Assembly: GCA_024226315.1 (NCBI GenBank)
Contig: JAAELT010000463.1
Location: forward strand, 21,611 to 85,610
Direction of reading: 5' to 3'
DNA from: a bacterium
GTDB taxonomy: Bacteria; Acidobacteriota; Thermoanaerobaculia; Multivoradales; J023
Length of the DNA stretch: 64,000 nucleotides
Shown here: positions 1 through 8,646 of the stretch, piece after piece
Position numbering within the stretch: position 1 is the first letter of the stretch
Layout: each line of letters starts with the position of its first letter
Translations under genes and position numbers: made by a program
Notes under the pieces: generated by a model
What the model saw: only the letters and a program-made list of their open reading frames with translations
Told to the model about the DNA's origin: nothing
The model's database searches: none

Positions 1-493
1 GGAAGAGCGAGTCATCCGGCGTGGATTCGCCCGGCGTGGATTCGCCCGGCCCGCCGCCGACCTCGTCGTCGTAGACGTCGAAGCCTCGCCCGAGCCCGAA
101 GCGCGAGTCGAGCGGAAACGCACCGACGAAGGCCGCGGTGGCGAAGCCGGCGGCGTCGAGCAGGGTGGCCAGGGTCGGCGCGTCGTCACCCAGCACGAAG
201 CCGCCGTTGTGCCGCACCCGGTGCTGGTACGGATAGAGGCCGGTGAGCATGCTGGCGTGGGAAGGCAGGGTGGTGACGCAGTGGGCGTGCGCCTCGGAGA
301 ACACCCGCCCGGCCGCCGCCAGGCGGTCCAGCGTCGGCGTCGCGACCCGCTCGTTGCCGGCGAACCCCAGCGCGTCCGCCCGCAGCGTGTCGACCGTGAT
401 CAGGATCGCGCTGCGAGGCGACGCCGGTTCAGCCTCTGCCGCCCCTACCGCGAGCGCCCCAACGAGCGCCCAGGTGATCAGGACCCGGCTCAT
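1..493 (-). CDS. Sulfatase-superfamily hydrolase, C-terminus beyond window
   Basis: The frame runs off the left edge, so only about 164 N-terminal residues are visible. A hydrophobic stretch at residues 3-20 ending near AEAEP looks like a signal peptide, so export is likely. It is followed by ITVDTLRADALG, the metal-binding Asp block of the sulfatase/alkaline phosphatase superfamily, and by TTLPSHASMLTGLYP. At the place where type I sulfatases carry C/S-x-P-x-R this protein has T-L-P-S-H, so there is no formylglycine Cys/Ser and the true substrate (sulfate or phosphate ester) is open. The ATG overlaps the stop of the upstream CRTAC1 gene as ATGA, which suggests translational coupling. Confidence 0.85.
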   Translation of the reverse strand, partial: MSRVLITWALVGALAVGAAEAEPASPRSAILITVDTLRADALGFAGNERVATPTLDRLAAAGRVFSEAHAHCVTTLPSHASMLTGLYPYQHRVRHNGGFVLGDDAPTLATLLDAAGFATAAFVGAFPLDSRFGLGRGFDVYDDEVGGGPGESTPGESTPDDSLF

Positions 494-2469
494 TCAGCCG
501 CGGCCGGCTCCTCGATCACCAGCAGCTTCCCGGGCGTCACCCCCTCGCTCACTACCTGCCGCGCGCCCGAGGGCCAGTCGACCTCCACCCGGTCGATCTT
601 CTTCTGCTCTCCGAGGCCGAAGTAGAGCGGCAGCGAGCTGTGGGACAGGTAGCCCGACTTGCCGTCGTGCGACTGCGTGAGCGTCAGGTCCCCGGCCACC
701 ACCCGGACGACGGCGCCCAGACCGTCGCGGTTCGAGCGCGTGCCGACTAGCTCGACCTCCAGGTACTGGACTTCCCTTTGCTCGGACAGGTCGCTGATCA
801 GCACCAGGGCCAAGGAGTTGAACTCGTTGGTGACGATGTCGAGGTCGCCGTCGCGGTCGAGGTCGAAGAGCACCGAACCACGGGTGCCGAGCGTGCCGAG
901 CACGGTCACCGGCCCGTCCTGACCTTCACAGTGGGCGTGGTCCTTGTCCGCGCCGCCGCAGTCGAGGTCGAACCACTCCCTGGTCACCTGGTTGCCCTTG
1001 CGCGGCTCGGCGCCGAGGATGAACTCGCTGTCGAGGAACTTCTCGCCCTGGTTGTTGAGCAGCAGCGAGTTGACACCGTAGCGGAACGGGTAGTTCATGC
1101 TCGCGGTGATGAACAAGTCCTCGAAGCCGTCGGCGTTCAGGTCGCCGGCCGAGAGCCCCCAGGGCCAGTAGTTCTCGGTACCCACCGCGTCTGACACCTC
1201 CTCGAGCTTCAGCTTGCCGTCCACCTCGCCCAGGTTGCGGTAGAAGGCGTTGCCGAAGACGTTGTCCTTGCCGCCTTGCAGGTGCTCTTCCCCCCACTGC
1301 ATCCGTGACTTGAGCTTCTCGCGCTCGGGCCCGATGATCTCGCTCATGTCCGAGTGCATGTCCGACAGCGCCAGGTCGAAGAGGCCGTTGTTGTCGAAGT
1401 CGAGGAACTCCACCCCCATGGTGCCCCATGGGGTGTTGGGGAAGGTCTCGGCGCTGGCATCCTCGAAGCGCTTGCCCTCGACGTTGCGGTAGAAGTGATC
1501 ATCGCCCTGCATGTTGAGCAGGTAGAGATCCACGAAGCCATCGCGGTCGAGGTCGATTGCCGAGGCGTCGCCGCTCCAACTGCCGTCGTCGAGGCCGGTC
1601 TCCTTCGACACGTCGGCGAAGCGGACCGTGCCGCCCTTCGCGCCGAGGTTGCGGTAGAGGATGCTCTTCTCGGTGCGCTCGTCGAACAGATGCCCGGAGA
1701 AGGCCTGCTGCACACCCACCCAGTAGCCGGCGCGCCCCCGCTCCTCGGTGGTGTAGACGCCGACGTTGGCGACGAACAGGTCGAGCAGACCGTCGTTGTC
1801 GTAATCGAAGAACACCGCGCCCGAGGAGTGACCCACGTAGTCGACGCCGGCGGCCTTCGAGACATCGGTGAACTTGCCCTTGCCGTCGTTCAAGTACAGC
1901 ACGTTGCCCATCTTGACGGTGGTCACGAACAGATCCGCGTCGCCGTCGTTGTCGACGTCGGCAAACGAGGCGGTGACGCTGATGCGATTCTCCAGCGCGA
2001 CGCCGGCCGCCTCGGTGACGTTCTCGAACCTGCCCTTACCGCGGTTGCGCCACAGCTCGTTGCCGCCCACCTGGGTGGTGAAGAAGAGGTCGTACAGGCC
2101 GTCGGCGTCGATGTCGGCCACCGCCACGCCGTTGCCGTGGTCGTAGTGGACCATCTTGTAGTCCCTGCCTGCGTCGTCGACGATCCGGTGGCGGAAGCGG
2201 ATGCCGCTCTCGGCGGTCTTGTCGGCGAAGCGGAAGAAGTAGAAGGTCTCGTCCGCGAACTGATCCAGGGTCTCGTGCTGGGCGTCCGAGCGCTCTTCGA
2301 GCATGCTCGCGAGCACGTCGGCCGGCACGGACAGGCGTTTGGCCGGCTTCGCCGGTGCGTCGCCCTCCTGGGCCACGATCGGCGACGCCAGCCCGGCGAT
2401 CGACAGGGCGATGGCTGGCAGAGTGAGCCACGGGCGGGATCGACCCCGGCGGTCGGCTGCTTCGGTCAT
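490..2469 (-). CDS. CRTAC1-family FG-GAP/VCBS repeat protein, exported
   Basis: The product has 659 residues. I chose the ATG at 2467-2469 because GAGGAG lies just upstream and the protein then opens with a signal peptide (about residues 11-34, ending IVAQ). The frame is open further upstream, but that part overlaps a different gene fragment. At least seven FG-GAP/VCBS repeats with calcium-binding cores are visible (DIDADGLYDLFF, DVDNDGDADLFV, DYDNDGLLDLFV, DLDRDGFVDLYL, DFDNNGLFDLAL, DLNADGFEDLFI, DLDRDGDLDIVT). The C-terminus has the ASPIC/UnbV signature (SSLPLYFGLG, VDWPSG). It is probably a secreted beta-propeller binding or adhesion protein. It is coupled to the downstream sulfatase. Confidence 0.9.
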   Translation of the reverse strand: MTEAADRRGRSRPWLTLPAIALSIAGLASPIVAQEGDAPAKPAKRLSVPADVLASMLEERSDAQHETLDQFADETFYFFRFADKTAESGIRFRHRIVDDAGRDYKMVHYDHGNGVAVADIDADGLYDLFFTTQVGGNELWRNRGKGRFENVTEAAGVALENRISVTASFADVDNDGDADLFVTTVKMGNVLYLNDGKGKFTDVSKAAGVDYVGHSSGAVFFDYDNDGLLDLFVANVGVYTTEERGRAGYWVGVQQAFSGHLFDERTEKSILYRNLGAKGGTVRFADVSKETGLDDGSWSGDASAIDLDRDGFVDLYLLNMQGDDHFYRNVEGKRFEDASAETFPNTPWGTMGVEFLDFDNNGLFDLALSDMHSDMSEIIGPEREKLKSRMQWGEEHLQGGKDNVFGNAFYRNLGEVDGKLKLEEVSDAVGTENYWPWGLSAGDLNADGFEDLFITASMNYPFRYGVNSLLLNNQGEKFLDSEFILGAEPRKGNQVTREWFDLDCGGADKDHAHCEGQDGPVTVLGTLGTRGSVLFDLDRDGDLDIVTNEFNSLALVLISDLSEQREVQYLEVELVGTRSNRDGLGAVVRVVAGDLTLTQSHDGKSGYLSHSSLPLYFGLGEQKKIDRVEVDWPSGARQVVSEGVTPGKLLVIEEPAAAE

Positions 2470-2567
2470 CTCGTGCTCCTCGGTGAATGACGGGTCGCGG
2501 CGTCTGACGGTGGGAGGCAGCCGCTGGAGGCAGGCATCAGCAGTGTATCCACTGCCTTCCCGGGCGA

Positions 2568-3032
2568 TCAAGACGCGGCGGCGGGCCAGGGGCGAGCTGA
2601 CCGGACCGCGTGGCCGGGAGCCCCGGCCAGCTGCCCGAAAGCGGCGGCGATCCCGGACGGCAATCCCCAGGCCGAAGTGTCGCCGCTCTCGAAGCCGTCC
2701 GCGAACACCTCGGCAGGGCACTCGGGGGCGTCGCGGGCGATCGTCTGCAGATAGGCCGCCTCGGCCTCGGTGACCACCACGTTCGACGACAGGTCGTGCG
2801 GCAGGCCCACCGGGTCGCCGCCATAGAGCGCGCGGTAGAACACCAGCCCCGTGAGGTACATGCCGCGGGCGTTCTGGTGGCTGCCGTCGGCCTGGTGCAG
2901 CGTCACCGCCGGGTCGGTCTCGAGCGACAGCCGCCACGCCATGCCCACCGGCGCCACCCGCGCCCCCAGGCGGGCGCCGACGCCGCAGTAGGCCGCGTTC
3001 GGCCCGGGCAGGAGGCCGAGCTCGACCTGCTC
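2568..3032 (-). pseudogene. C-terminal remnant of an SGNH/GDSL-like hydrolase
   Basis: The recognisable part begins near 3030 and ends at the stop at 2568. It carries the C-terminal half of an SGNH hydrolase: GARVAPVGMAW, then LHQADGSHQNARGMYLTGLVFYRALYG, where DGSH supplies the catalytic Asp-x-x-His of the family. The tail FADGFESGDTSAW resembles a terminal motif of exported proteins. The N-terminal half with the GDS nucleophile block is missing. Upstream of 3032 the frame stays open to 3179 but the sequence looks non-coding, and the opposite strand there carries the start of the VWFA-related frame. I read this as a gene that lost its 5' half; a divergent family member is a weaker alternative. 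Confidence 0.55.
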
Positions 3033-3035
3033 CCT

Positions 3036-3542
3036 ATGCCTCAGCCACCACCTTCGGGCGCCGGCGGCGCCACCCGCGTGTACGGGGCGCGCCTCGCCTG
3101 GGCTCACCCGGAGCGCCAGGATCCGCTCGAGCTCGCGGCCTTCCTCGACGGCAGACAGCTCAGGATCTTCGACGGGCACTCGGTACGATTCCCCTGCCCT
3201 CCCTCGTCGTCTGCTCCAAGCGGGACGGAGTCTCGTCTGCCCGCCTCCGGCGGGACGCAGGTGTTGTTGGCGTCGGCGATCTTTCCCGATGGCCGCCGGG
3301 TGGAATCGGTGGCGACCGTCGGCGGCTTCAGCAGCGAGACGTCGGTCGAGCTCATCGCCGTGGTCCTGACGGCGGAGGAACAGGACGCGCCGCCGTGCGA
3401 GTCATTACCGTCATCGGCCCAGAGCGGCTTGCCGTCCGCGGCCAGGACCGTGCCGGACAGTGGCTATGAGGTCGTCTTCGTGCTCGACCCCGAGGCCCGC
3501 TACCAGCCTCTGCTGATCTCCGGCTGGGACATTAGCCGGCCG
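3036..3542 (+). pseudogene. N-terminal piece of VWFA-related protein (frame 3)
   Basis: From the ATG at 3036 frame 3 encodes coding-like sequence: ARLAWAHPERQDPLELAAFL, DGRQLRIFDG, then VLLASAIFPDGRRVESVATV and SSETSVELIAVVLTAEE, then YEVVFVLDPEARYQPLLI. This is the N-terminal layout of Acidobacterial VWFA-related proteins. After GWDISR near 3540 the frame degenerates into Arg-rich sequence, while the matching continuation (GRPRIADAVAASGLVAAAG) is in frame 1. In the family, tens of residues normally separate the FVLD block from the RIADAV block, so the break may be an internal deletion plus frame change rather than a single-base error. Confidence 0.5.
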
Positions 3543-3609
3543 GCCCCGCATCGCCGATGCGGTCGCCGCCTCCGGGCTGGTCGCCGCCGCCGGGCCGCGG
3601 CGGCGCGCC

Positions 3610-5493
3610 GTGGTCCTGATGCTGGGAGACAAGGTCGACGAGCGCGACGGCAGCCTGTTCTCTCCGCGCCAGGCGCGCGAATACCTGGCCGAGCTCCAGG
3701 TGCCGCTGGTGGTGCTGCGCACCCGCAAGGCGCGCGAAGACGGCTGGCCCGCCGGCCTCAAGACCACCGAGATGGGAGCCATGGCCCGCAACCTTGGGCG
3801 GGTGCGGGAGATTCTGGACGATCAGTGCGTCGTCTGGTTGCCGTCGCAGCCCCCGGCGAGCGGCCAACGGGACGTCCACCCGAGAATCGAGCTGTCCGAG
3901 GCCGAGCCGATCGGCGAGGAAACTGTCCAGGACGTCCCGTCGGAGCGAGAGACATGGGACGAGCGCCTCGACATCACCGCCGTCACCGTGGTGATGAGCG
4001 CGCTCGACCGCGACCGCCGACCGGTCAGCGACTTGCGAGCCGAAAACTTCGAAGTGCTGGAAGACGCGACGCCGGTCGAAGTGCTGCAACTGACACCGAT
4101 CGGAGCGCCGACTCGCTCCGCGCTCCCGGAGGCTCGCCAACCCGAAGACGTCGGGTTGCCCGTGGTGCTCTACGTCAATCGCGTCCTGGGAGGAGGCTCA
4201 GGCCTCAGCAGGGCACTCGACGCGGTGTCCGGGGAAGCCATACGGCTCGCCGCTCTCGGCCCGGTGGAGATCGTCGTGGCGGACGCGGATCAGGTCCGAA
4301 CCTTGGCCGAGCCGACCCGCGACGTGTCGGCCCTGACCGCCGCCCTCGAACAGCTGAGCTCGCAGCAGTCGGCATTGAACGCCGTCGAGCGCATCCGCCA
4401 GAGCTTCGTGCGCGGCGTCCGCAAGTCCGAGGTGCGAGGCATCGAGCGCGGGCGCTCGAAGGTGTTGATCGCCGCCACCGCGGCGGCGAGCGAGGAGAAT
4501 CTCGTGCTGCTGCGCTCGCTCGAGCGGCTGCGGCTGTGGGCTCTGCGGGGGACCGGTCACCGCGCCGGTCTGCTGGTCGTCGTGGGCGGCGGCTTCGACG
4601 AGGATCCGACTTCGTTCTACCTGTCGTTCGTCCGGCGCATGGAACCGCACAACGTCGACCGGGCTCGCCAGAACCTTCGCCATCGGCGCCAGTCCGAGAG
4701 CGTCGGCGCGCTCGCTCAGGAGCTCGCCGGCGCCGGTTGGCGGCTCCTGGCAGTCGCCGGCAACGCGGTCGGCGGCGACGCCTCTTCAGCCGACTTCCGG
4801 CGGTCGGACAAAGTCGAGACCTTCGCCGCCGGCGACTTCAACGCGCTTGCCGGGGCCCACGAGTCGCCCTGGCTGTTGGTCGACCCGATCGGCAGCCAGG
4901 ACCATCTGGCCGCGGCCAGCGGTGGCGGCGTCACCGTCGGATCGGCCGGGCTGGGAGCCAGCCTCGACCAGACCAGCGGTTGGTACCTGCTGACCTACCA
5001 GGTGGCCCGCCCGCCCGATGGCGCGAGCCACGTCCTCGAAGTGCGGCCGCGCCGCGACGGGGTCGTGGTGTCCACCAATCGAGTGGTGACCGCGGCGACC
5101 TCCGAGGGGCAGGCCGAAGCACGGCTTAGACGGCTTCTCGCCGGCTCCTCCAGCACGGGCGAGATCATCGTCGAAATCCTGACGGGCTCGTCGACGGCGG
5201 CCGACGGCAATCGCCTCACGGCCGAGATCGACGCCACCGTCCGCTTCGGCGCCCTGGCCGCGGTGCTCAATCGCGAGGGCCGCGCGACGACGCTCCGGGT
5301 CTCGGTGGCGGTCCAGGCCGGCGACGAGACGCCGAGCGTGGAGCAACGGCTGCAGCGGATGGCAAAGGTCCCGGAGAGCTGGGTCTACAGCTTCCCCCTG
5401 GAGCGACCGGCCGGAGCTGAGATCTCGCTGGCGGTGACGGTCGAAGAACCGGCGTCGGGCCTGTGGGGCGGAGCGCTCATCGAGCTTCCTTGA
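3610..5493 (+). CDS. VWFA-related protein, C-terminal piece (gene interrupted)
   Basis: The product has 627 residues from the GTG at 3610; the frame is open from 3517 with family-like sequence (RPRIADAVAASG, RRRAVVLMLGDKVDE). It contains the end of one VWA-like domain (REYLAELQVPLVVLRTRK) and then a second unit typical of VWFA-related Acidobacterial proteins: LDITAVTVVMSALDRDRRPV, SDLRAENFEVLEDATPVEVL and LPVVLYVNRVLGGGSGLSRA. The native start is probably in the frame-3 piece at 3036-3542. No signal peptide is visible in this piece. The gene is followed after about 280 bp by a strong terminator. Confidence 0.7.
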   Translation: MVLMLGDKVDERDGSLFSPRQAREYLAELQVPLVVLRTRKAREDGWPAGLKTTEMGAMARNLGRVREILDDQCVVWLPSQPPASGQRDVHPRIELSEAEPIGEETVQDVPSERETWDERLDITAVTVVMSALDRDRRPVSDLRAENFEVLEDATPVEVLQLTPIGAPTRSALPEARQPEDVGLPVVLYVNRVLGGGSGLSRALDAVSGEAIRLAALGPVEIVVADADQVRTLAEPTRDVSALTAALEQLSSQQSALNAVERIRQSFVRGVRKSEVRGIERGRSKVLIAATAAASEENLVLLRSLERLRLWALRGTGHRAGLLVVVGGGFDEDPTSFYLSFVRRMEPHNVDRARQNLRHRRQSESVGALAQELAGAGWRLLAVAGNAVGGDASSADFRRSDKVETFAAGDFNALAGAHESPWLLVDPIGSQDHLAAASGGGVTVGSAGLGASLDQTSGWYLLTYQVARPPDGASHVLEVRPRRDGVVVSTNRVVTAATSEGQAEARLRRLLAGSSSTGEIIVEILTGSSTAADGNRLTAEIDATVRFGALAAVLNREGRATTLRVSVAVQAGDETPSVEQRLQRMAKVPESWVYSFPLERPAGAEISLAVTVEEPASGLWGGALIELP

Positions 5494-5770
5494 CTCCGGC
5501 AACCCGAACCTGGCATCCCCGGAGTCGTCCGAGCCATTCGCGAAGCCGGCGGTCAACACACCACCGGCCTTCCCGAGACCGGGCTGGGCGGTGACCTCGG
5601 GATCTCGCCACCGACCAAGGAGGTCGACCCGGCAGAAACCCAGGGCAACAAGGAGATCATCGGGCACTGGATCGAGCAGGCCTGGGATCGGCGGAGCTCT
5701 GCGATCGACCCGGCGGAAGGGGTTGACCGAGGAGGTGGAGGCCGGCGTAGTTTCCTTTGACGTCCCTTGC
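5494..5770. other. Intergenic stretch without a supported gene
   Basis: Between the VWFA-related stop and the terminator I find no convincing gene. One plus-strand frame reads KEIIGHWIEQAWDRRSSAID near its end, faintly like the tail of an addiction-module component, but it has no start or Shine-Dalgarno sequence. Confidence 0.3.
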
Positions 5771-5803
5771 GAGCCGCGGCATTCGTGCCGCGGCTCCTTT
5801 TTG
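5771..5803 (+). terminator. Rho-independent terminator
   Basis: A perfect 11-bp stem GAGCCGCGGCA/TGCCGCGGCTC closes a TTCG tetraloop and is followed by CTTTTT on the plus strand. It ends transcription coming from the VWFA-related gene, before the convergent Rpn-like gene. Confidence 0.85.
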
Positions 5804-5822
5804 TGTCTGGCCGCGGCGGACG

Positions 5823-6533
5823 TCAGTCCCGCTTGCCGTCGAAGATCTCGTCGACGGTGGTGGCGGTGACGAAACGGTCGCCCCACTCGAGGAGCAGATC
5901 CGCGTCGGCTGAGCGAAGGCGCTCTTCGACGCTCGGGCTCAGCTTGCCGAAGCGGCGGGTCAGCTGACGTAGCAGGATAGCGGCTTCACCTTGTCGTTGA
6001 CCTTCCTGCCGGCCTTCCTGCCGGCCTTCCTGCAGACCTTCCTGCCGGCCTTCCTGCAGACCTTCCTGCAGGCCCTTTCGGCGGCCTTCCTCGAGGCCTC
6101 TCAGCTGCCACATCTCCAACACGCTCGTCGTCATCGTTCGAACCTCCTCGTCTTCGACCTGGTTCAGGATCTTATCGAATTCTCGGGCCTCATTCCGGTT
6201 GCGCGCGGTGTAGGCCATCACGCACTGGCAGAGCAGGCTACGCCGCCGATGGCTCAGTCGCTGAGCCGCGATGATTCGTTGGAAGCACGTGACGCCCAAT
6301 TCAGGGCGGCTTTGGCCTTTGTCACGCCGCATGAGCGCCGCGAAGGCCCAGGCCAACGGCTCGGGCCGCGCCAGGAACTCCGCGGCCGGCAGTCTCGGGT
6401 AGTGCTCCTCGGGCTCGAAGGCCACCTCGCCCAGGTGGACCCGCTCGGCAACGTCGGGCGCAGCCAGGCGGAGGAACTGGTCGGGGAAGGTGGTGATGAG
6501 CTCTTTCATCATCTGGTCGTGCTGTGTGGCCAT
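5823..6533 (-). CDS. Rpn/DUF4351-family protein lacking the nuclease core
   Basis: The product has 236 residues; the ATG at 6531-6533 follows GGAGG. The N-terminus (QMMKELITTFPDQFLRL) and the later blocks PAAEFLARPEPLAWAFAALM, a Gln/Gly/Glu/Arg-rich coiled linker and a C-terminal DUF4351 (LLRQLTRRFGKLSPSVEERL) match the layout of Rpn-type recombination-promoting nuclease relatives. The roughly 100 residues that normally lie between VAFEPEEHY and PAAEFLA, which hold the PD-(D/E)XK nuclease motifs, are absent. The reading frame stays intact, so this is either a catalytically dead derivative or a decayed gene. The linker is encoded by a 12-bp tandem repeat. Confidence 0.75.
   Translation of the reverse strand: MATQHDQMMKELITTFPDQFLRLAAPDVAERVHLGEVAFEPEEHYPRLPAAEFLARPEPLAWAFAALMRRDKGQSRPELGVTCFQRIIAAQRLSHRRRSLLCQCVMAYTARNRNEAREFDKILNQVEDEEVRTMTTSVLEMWQLRGLEEGRRKGLQEGLQEGRQEGLQEGRQEGRQEGQRQGEAAILLRQLTRRFGKLSPSVEERLRSADADLLLEWGDRFVTATTVDEIFDGKRD
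6001..6096. repeat. 12-bp tandem repeat inside the Rpn-like gene
   Basis: Six clean copies of CCTTCCTGCCGG or CCTTCCTGCAGA/G occupy 6001-6072, followed by two degenerate copies to 6096. On the minus strand they encode QEGR/QEGL units. The multiple of three keeps the frame, so copy number can change the linker length without a frameshift. Confidence 0.9.
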
Positions 6534-6712
6534 TCACGTCCTCCAGGTCAGAGCACCGCCGGACGGCGGCGGGCTCGGGCGTCGGGAATGGGGGAGGTGG
6601 ACCTCTCTCATTCCTTTCAGCTGGCCACTCATCTATTAAGGACGCGAAAGGGCGCTCCGATCTTGGGCGGGGCCTTGGTCAATGTGCCTGCGGACGGTGG
6701 TACAGTCGGCAA

Positions 6713-7039
6713 ATGAAGACCCGCGAAGTCGACGACGATCTCGACGACACCCAACCGTTCCCACCGTCGCTGCTCGATGAGCGCTGGGAATGGGGTCCGC
6801 CGGTCGAAGCCATCCGAGCGGCGCTGGCCGAGCAGCCTGAGAACCGGGAGGCGGTCACGGAGGTGCTATCGAAGGTCGCCGGCGCGGCCAACGAGGACAC
6901 CAGGCGGAAGCTGGTCGAGGAGATCGCGGCCTTCGTCGAGGCGCGGGCGTCTGATCGCGCCGAGGGCGAACGTCTCGCCCAGGACATCCGCTCCGCTTTC
7001 TCCTTGCCGTCGCCGCGAAAGGTGGGCTTAAATGGGTAG
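6713..7039 (+). CDS. Small acidic helical hypothetical protein
   Basis: From the ATG at 6713 the product has 108 residues, rich in Asp and Glu and mostly helical by appearance (AIRAALAEQPENREAVTEVL, RKLVEEIAAFVEARASDRAE). I recognise no family. There is no clear Shine-Dalgarno sequence. The frame is open upstream to 6524, but that part overlaps the opposite gene and looks non-coding. It lies directly before an AT-richer gene whose TTG begins one base after this stop, so the two may be co-translated. Confidence 0.5.
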   Translation: MKTREVDDDLDDTQPFPPSLLDERWEWGPPVEAIRAALAEQPENREAVTEVLSKVAGAANEDTRRKLVEEIAAFVEARASDRAEGERLAQDIRSAFSLPSPRKVGLNG

Positions 7040-7840
7040 TTGTCGTGCGGGGTCTGTAGCGGGGCCTTCCGGCCTAAGTTACTGAAAACAAGGGTCGGCC
7101 GACGTGGGTGGCACCTAGATCGCTTCTCAAGCGATTTTGAGCTGCTCAAACAGCTCTATTTCGCGGCGTGCGAGATCGAAAAGCATGTGGACTACGGCGG
7201 CGTTTGTTTTGGTGTACTCTTGGACGCGGATAGAAATTTTGGAATTGAGTATGTTCGTTGGATGTACTCAACCAAGGAGTATGTTAGCAACTATGCTGAC
7301 ACACGGGAATATGGTTTCATCTGGCACCGAGATGATTGGAAGGCGGTCATGTCTAACATCGTTCAAGAGATCTATTCTCTTGAACGTACTCATACGAGCC
7401 ATAGCTTTGTCCGGGTTTTCTTCAAGAGTGGCAGCAGCGATGAAGTTGTTCAGGGCAGGCAAAGACGATTCTTGGAGAGTCAGATCGAAGCCCGATGTAG
7501 GGATGTCGAATACATGACGTTCCTGTTCTTCCTCATCTCCTCCTTCCCGCCAGATCAGATCGTAGCATATGTCGCAGTTTTTCTGGAGCACAACGAAGAC
7601 TTTGAGGATTTCAATCAGCTGCGAATCGAGTGGAGAAACCAAGATGGCTACAGCAGTAGGGTCGCGCGGCATCAGGAGCAACTGGATTTCTTTGAGTCGT
7701 TGTTGCCGCTGTTCGACTCGGCAGCTCTCCTTGAGCACAAAGCTCAAACAGAGCGGTATATACGGAGGCTCCAGGAGCTCAAGGAGGAGGCGAAGCGAAT
7801 AGAGTTTCTTGGGTTGATGCCGCCAAGTATCCAGGTGTGA
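7040..7840 (+). CDS. AT-rich hypothetical protein of foreign composition
   Basis: The frame gives up to 266 residues. The start is uncertain: a TTG at 7040 abuts the previous stop, and no better ATG/GTG with a ribosome site is visible before the conserved-looking part (about residue 28 on). The protein looks genuinely coding, with mixed aromatic and charged residues (FELLKQLYFAACEIEKHVD, YMTFLFFLISSFPPDQIVAY) and a C-terminal coiled stretch (RYIRRLQELKEEAKRIEFLG). Codon use is visibly AT-richer than the surroundings, with many third-position A/T, which points to recent transfer. It could be the C-terminal part of a larger accessory or defence gene. No function assigned. Confidence 0.5.
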   Translation: MSCGVCSGAFRPKLLKTRVGRRGWHLDRFSSDFELLKQLYFAACEIEKHVDYGGVCFGVLLDADRNFGIEYVRWMYSTKEYVSNYADTREYGFIWHRDDWKAVMSNIVQEIYSLERTHTSHSFVRVFFKSGSSDEVVQGRQRRFLESQIEARCRDVEYMTFLFFLISSFPPDQIVAYVAVFLEHNEDFEDFNQLRIEWRNQDGYSSRVARHQEQLDFFESLLPLFDSAALLEHKAQTERYIRRLQELKEEAKRIEFLGLMPPSIQV

Positions 7841-8169
7841 ACCTGTCGACGGAACTTCTCTTGCTGGCTGGCTATGGATCTCAGAAATTCTTTGAAGAAA
7901 CAGGTGTCTGAACTCGCCTACTCTTGTGCACCGCGTTGCTTCTGGTGCCCGAGGTCCCTGGTTCCCGAGTTTCCTGGCACTTCGGGCGCGGGCGGGCGAG
8001 GACAACCCGGGCCGGGGGCACTCCGGGCCGGTCGATCGAGTACCCGGCACCCCCAGGCGCGCGGACCGAGGCCCTCGGCACCTCGGTTCGGGGCACGATC
8101 TGGGTGCCAGAGAAGTCGGTCACAACGACACAGCAGCCCACTCGGCATCGAGTGTCTACCTCATAAGTC
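7841..8169. other. Intergenic region with GC-rich imperfect hairpins
   Basis: No gene is supported. Composition switches from AT-rich back to GC-rich near 7930. Short imperfect inverted repeats occur (GCCCGAG...CTTCGGGC, CCGAGGCCCTCGG), and near 8105-8130 the sequence GGGTGCCAGAGAAGTCGGTCAC resembles the 15-bp tandem unit at 10529-10588. Confidence 0.4.
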
Positions 8170-8625
8170 CTACTCGCTCAGCATCTCCCCGAACCCCGTG
8201 AAGCTCGACGCCATCGGATACAGGTCCGCCTCCCCCGGCGACCCATCAGCCTCGATCTTCAACCCGAAATCCCAAAGGTAGACGCTGCCCCGATCCTCAC
8301 CCGTGAGGGCGATGCAGATCGGGTTGCCGCCGTGGTCGTAGGTGATCACCAGCAGCCGCGGCAGCAGGAAGCCCCCGTGGCGCTCCTGGCCCAGCTTCAA
8401 GCTGGTGTGAAACGGCCCGTCGTGAATACCGAGCAGACACGCCACCGTGTTCTCGTAGAAGTAGCCCTCGATCTCGAAGCTGCTCCTCGTGGGCACACCA
8501 CCGTTCGTCTCGAGGAGGAAGCTCCGATAGTCCTCCGGCAGCCGCGCTCCGATCCGCGCCTCGAAGGCATCGAGGTCGGCTTCGAGAAGCTCGCCGAACG
8601 CATTGGGCTTTTCGACTTCGAGCAG
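8170..8625 (-). CDS. SMI1/KNR4 (SUKH) family protein, abnormal start
   Basis: The frame encodes a nearly complete SUKH domain: a helical lead with FEARIGARLPEDYRSFLLET and NGG, then ENTVACLLGIHD, RLLVITYDHGGNPICIALTG, VYLWDF and a C-terminal SSFTGFGEML. SUKH proteins are commonly immunity proteins of contact-dependent toxin systems. Family-like sequence runs upstream to WRALLEVEKPNAF, where an in-frame TGA (8638-8640) blocks extension. No ATG, GTG or TTG lies between that stop and a GTG at 8496, which would delete half the domain. Translation would need the CTG near 8625, so the start may be lost by mutation. No toxin partner is visible. Confidence 0.6.
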   Translation of the reverse strand: MLEVEKPNAFGELLEADLDAFEARIGARLPEDYRSFLLETNGGVPTRSSFEIEGYFYENTVACLLGIHDGPFHTSLKLGQERHGGFLLPRLLVITYDHGGNPICIALTGEDRGSVYLWDFGLKIEADGSPGEADLYPMASSFTGFGEMLSE

Positions 8626-8646
8626 GGCGCGCCAGTCTCAACCCAC

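Noticed and set aside
2470..2937. Upstream extension of the CRTAC1 frame
   Set aside because: Overlaps the hydrolase remnant in another frame; the internal ATG with SD and signal peptide is a better start.
2610..5129. 839-codon open frame on the plus strand
   Set aside because: Only its part at 3036-3542 is protein-like; the rest is antisense to or out of frame with better-supported genes and is Arg/Pro-rich.
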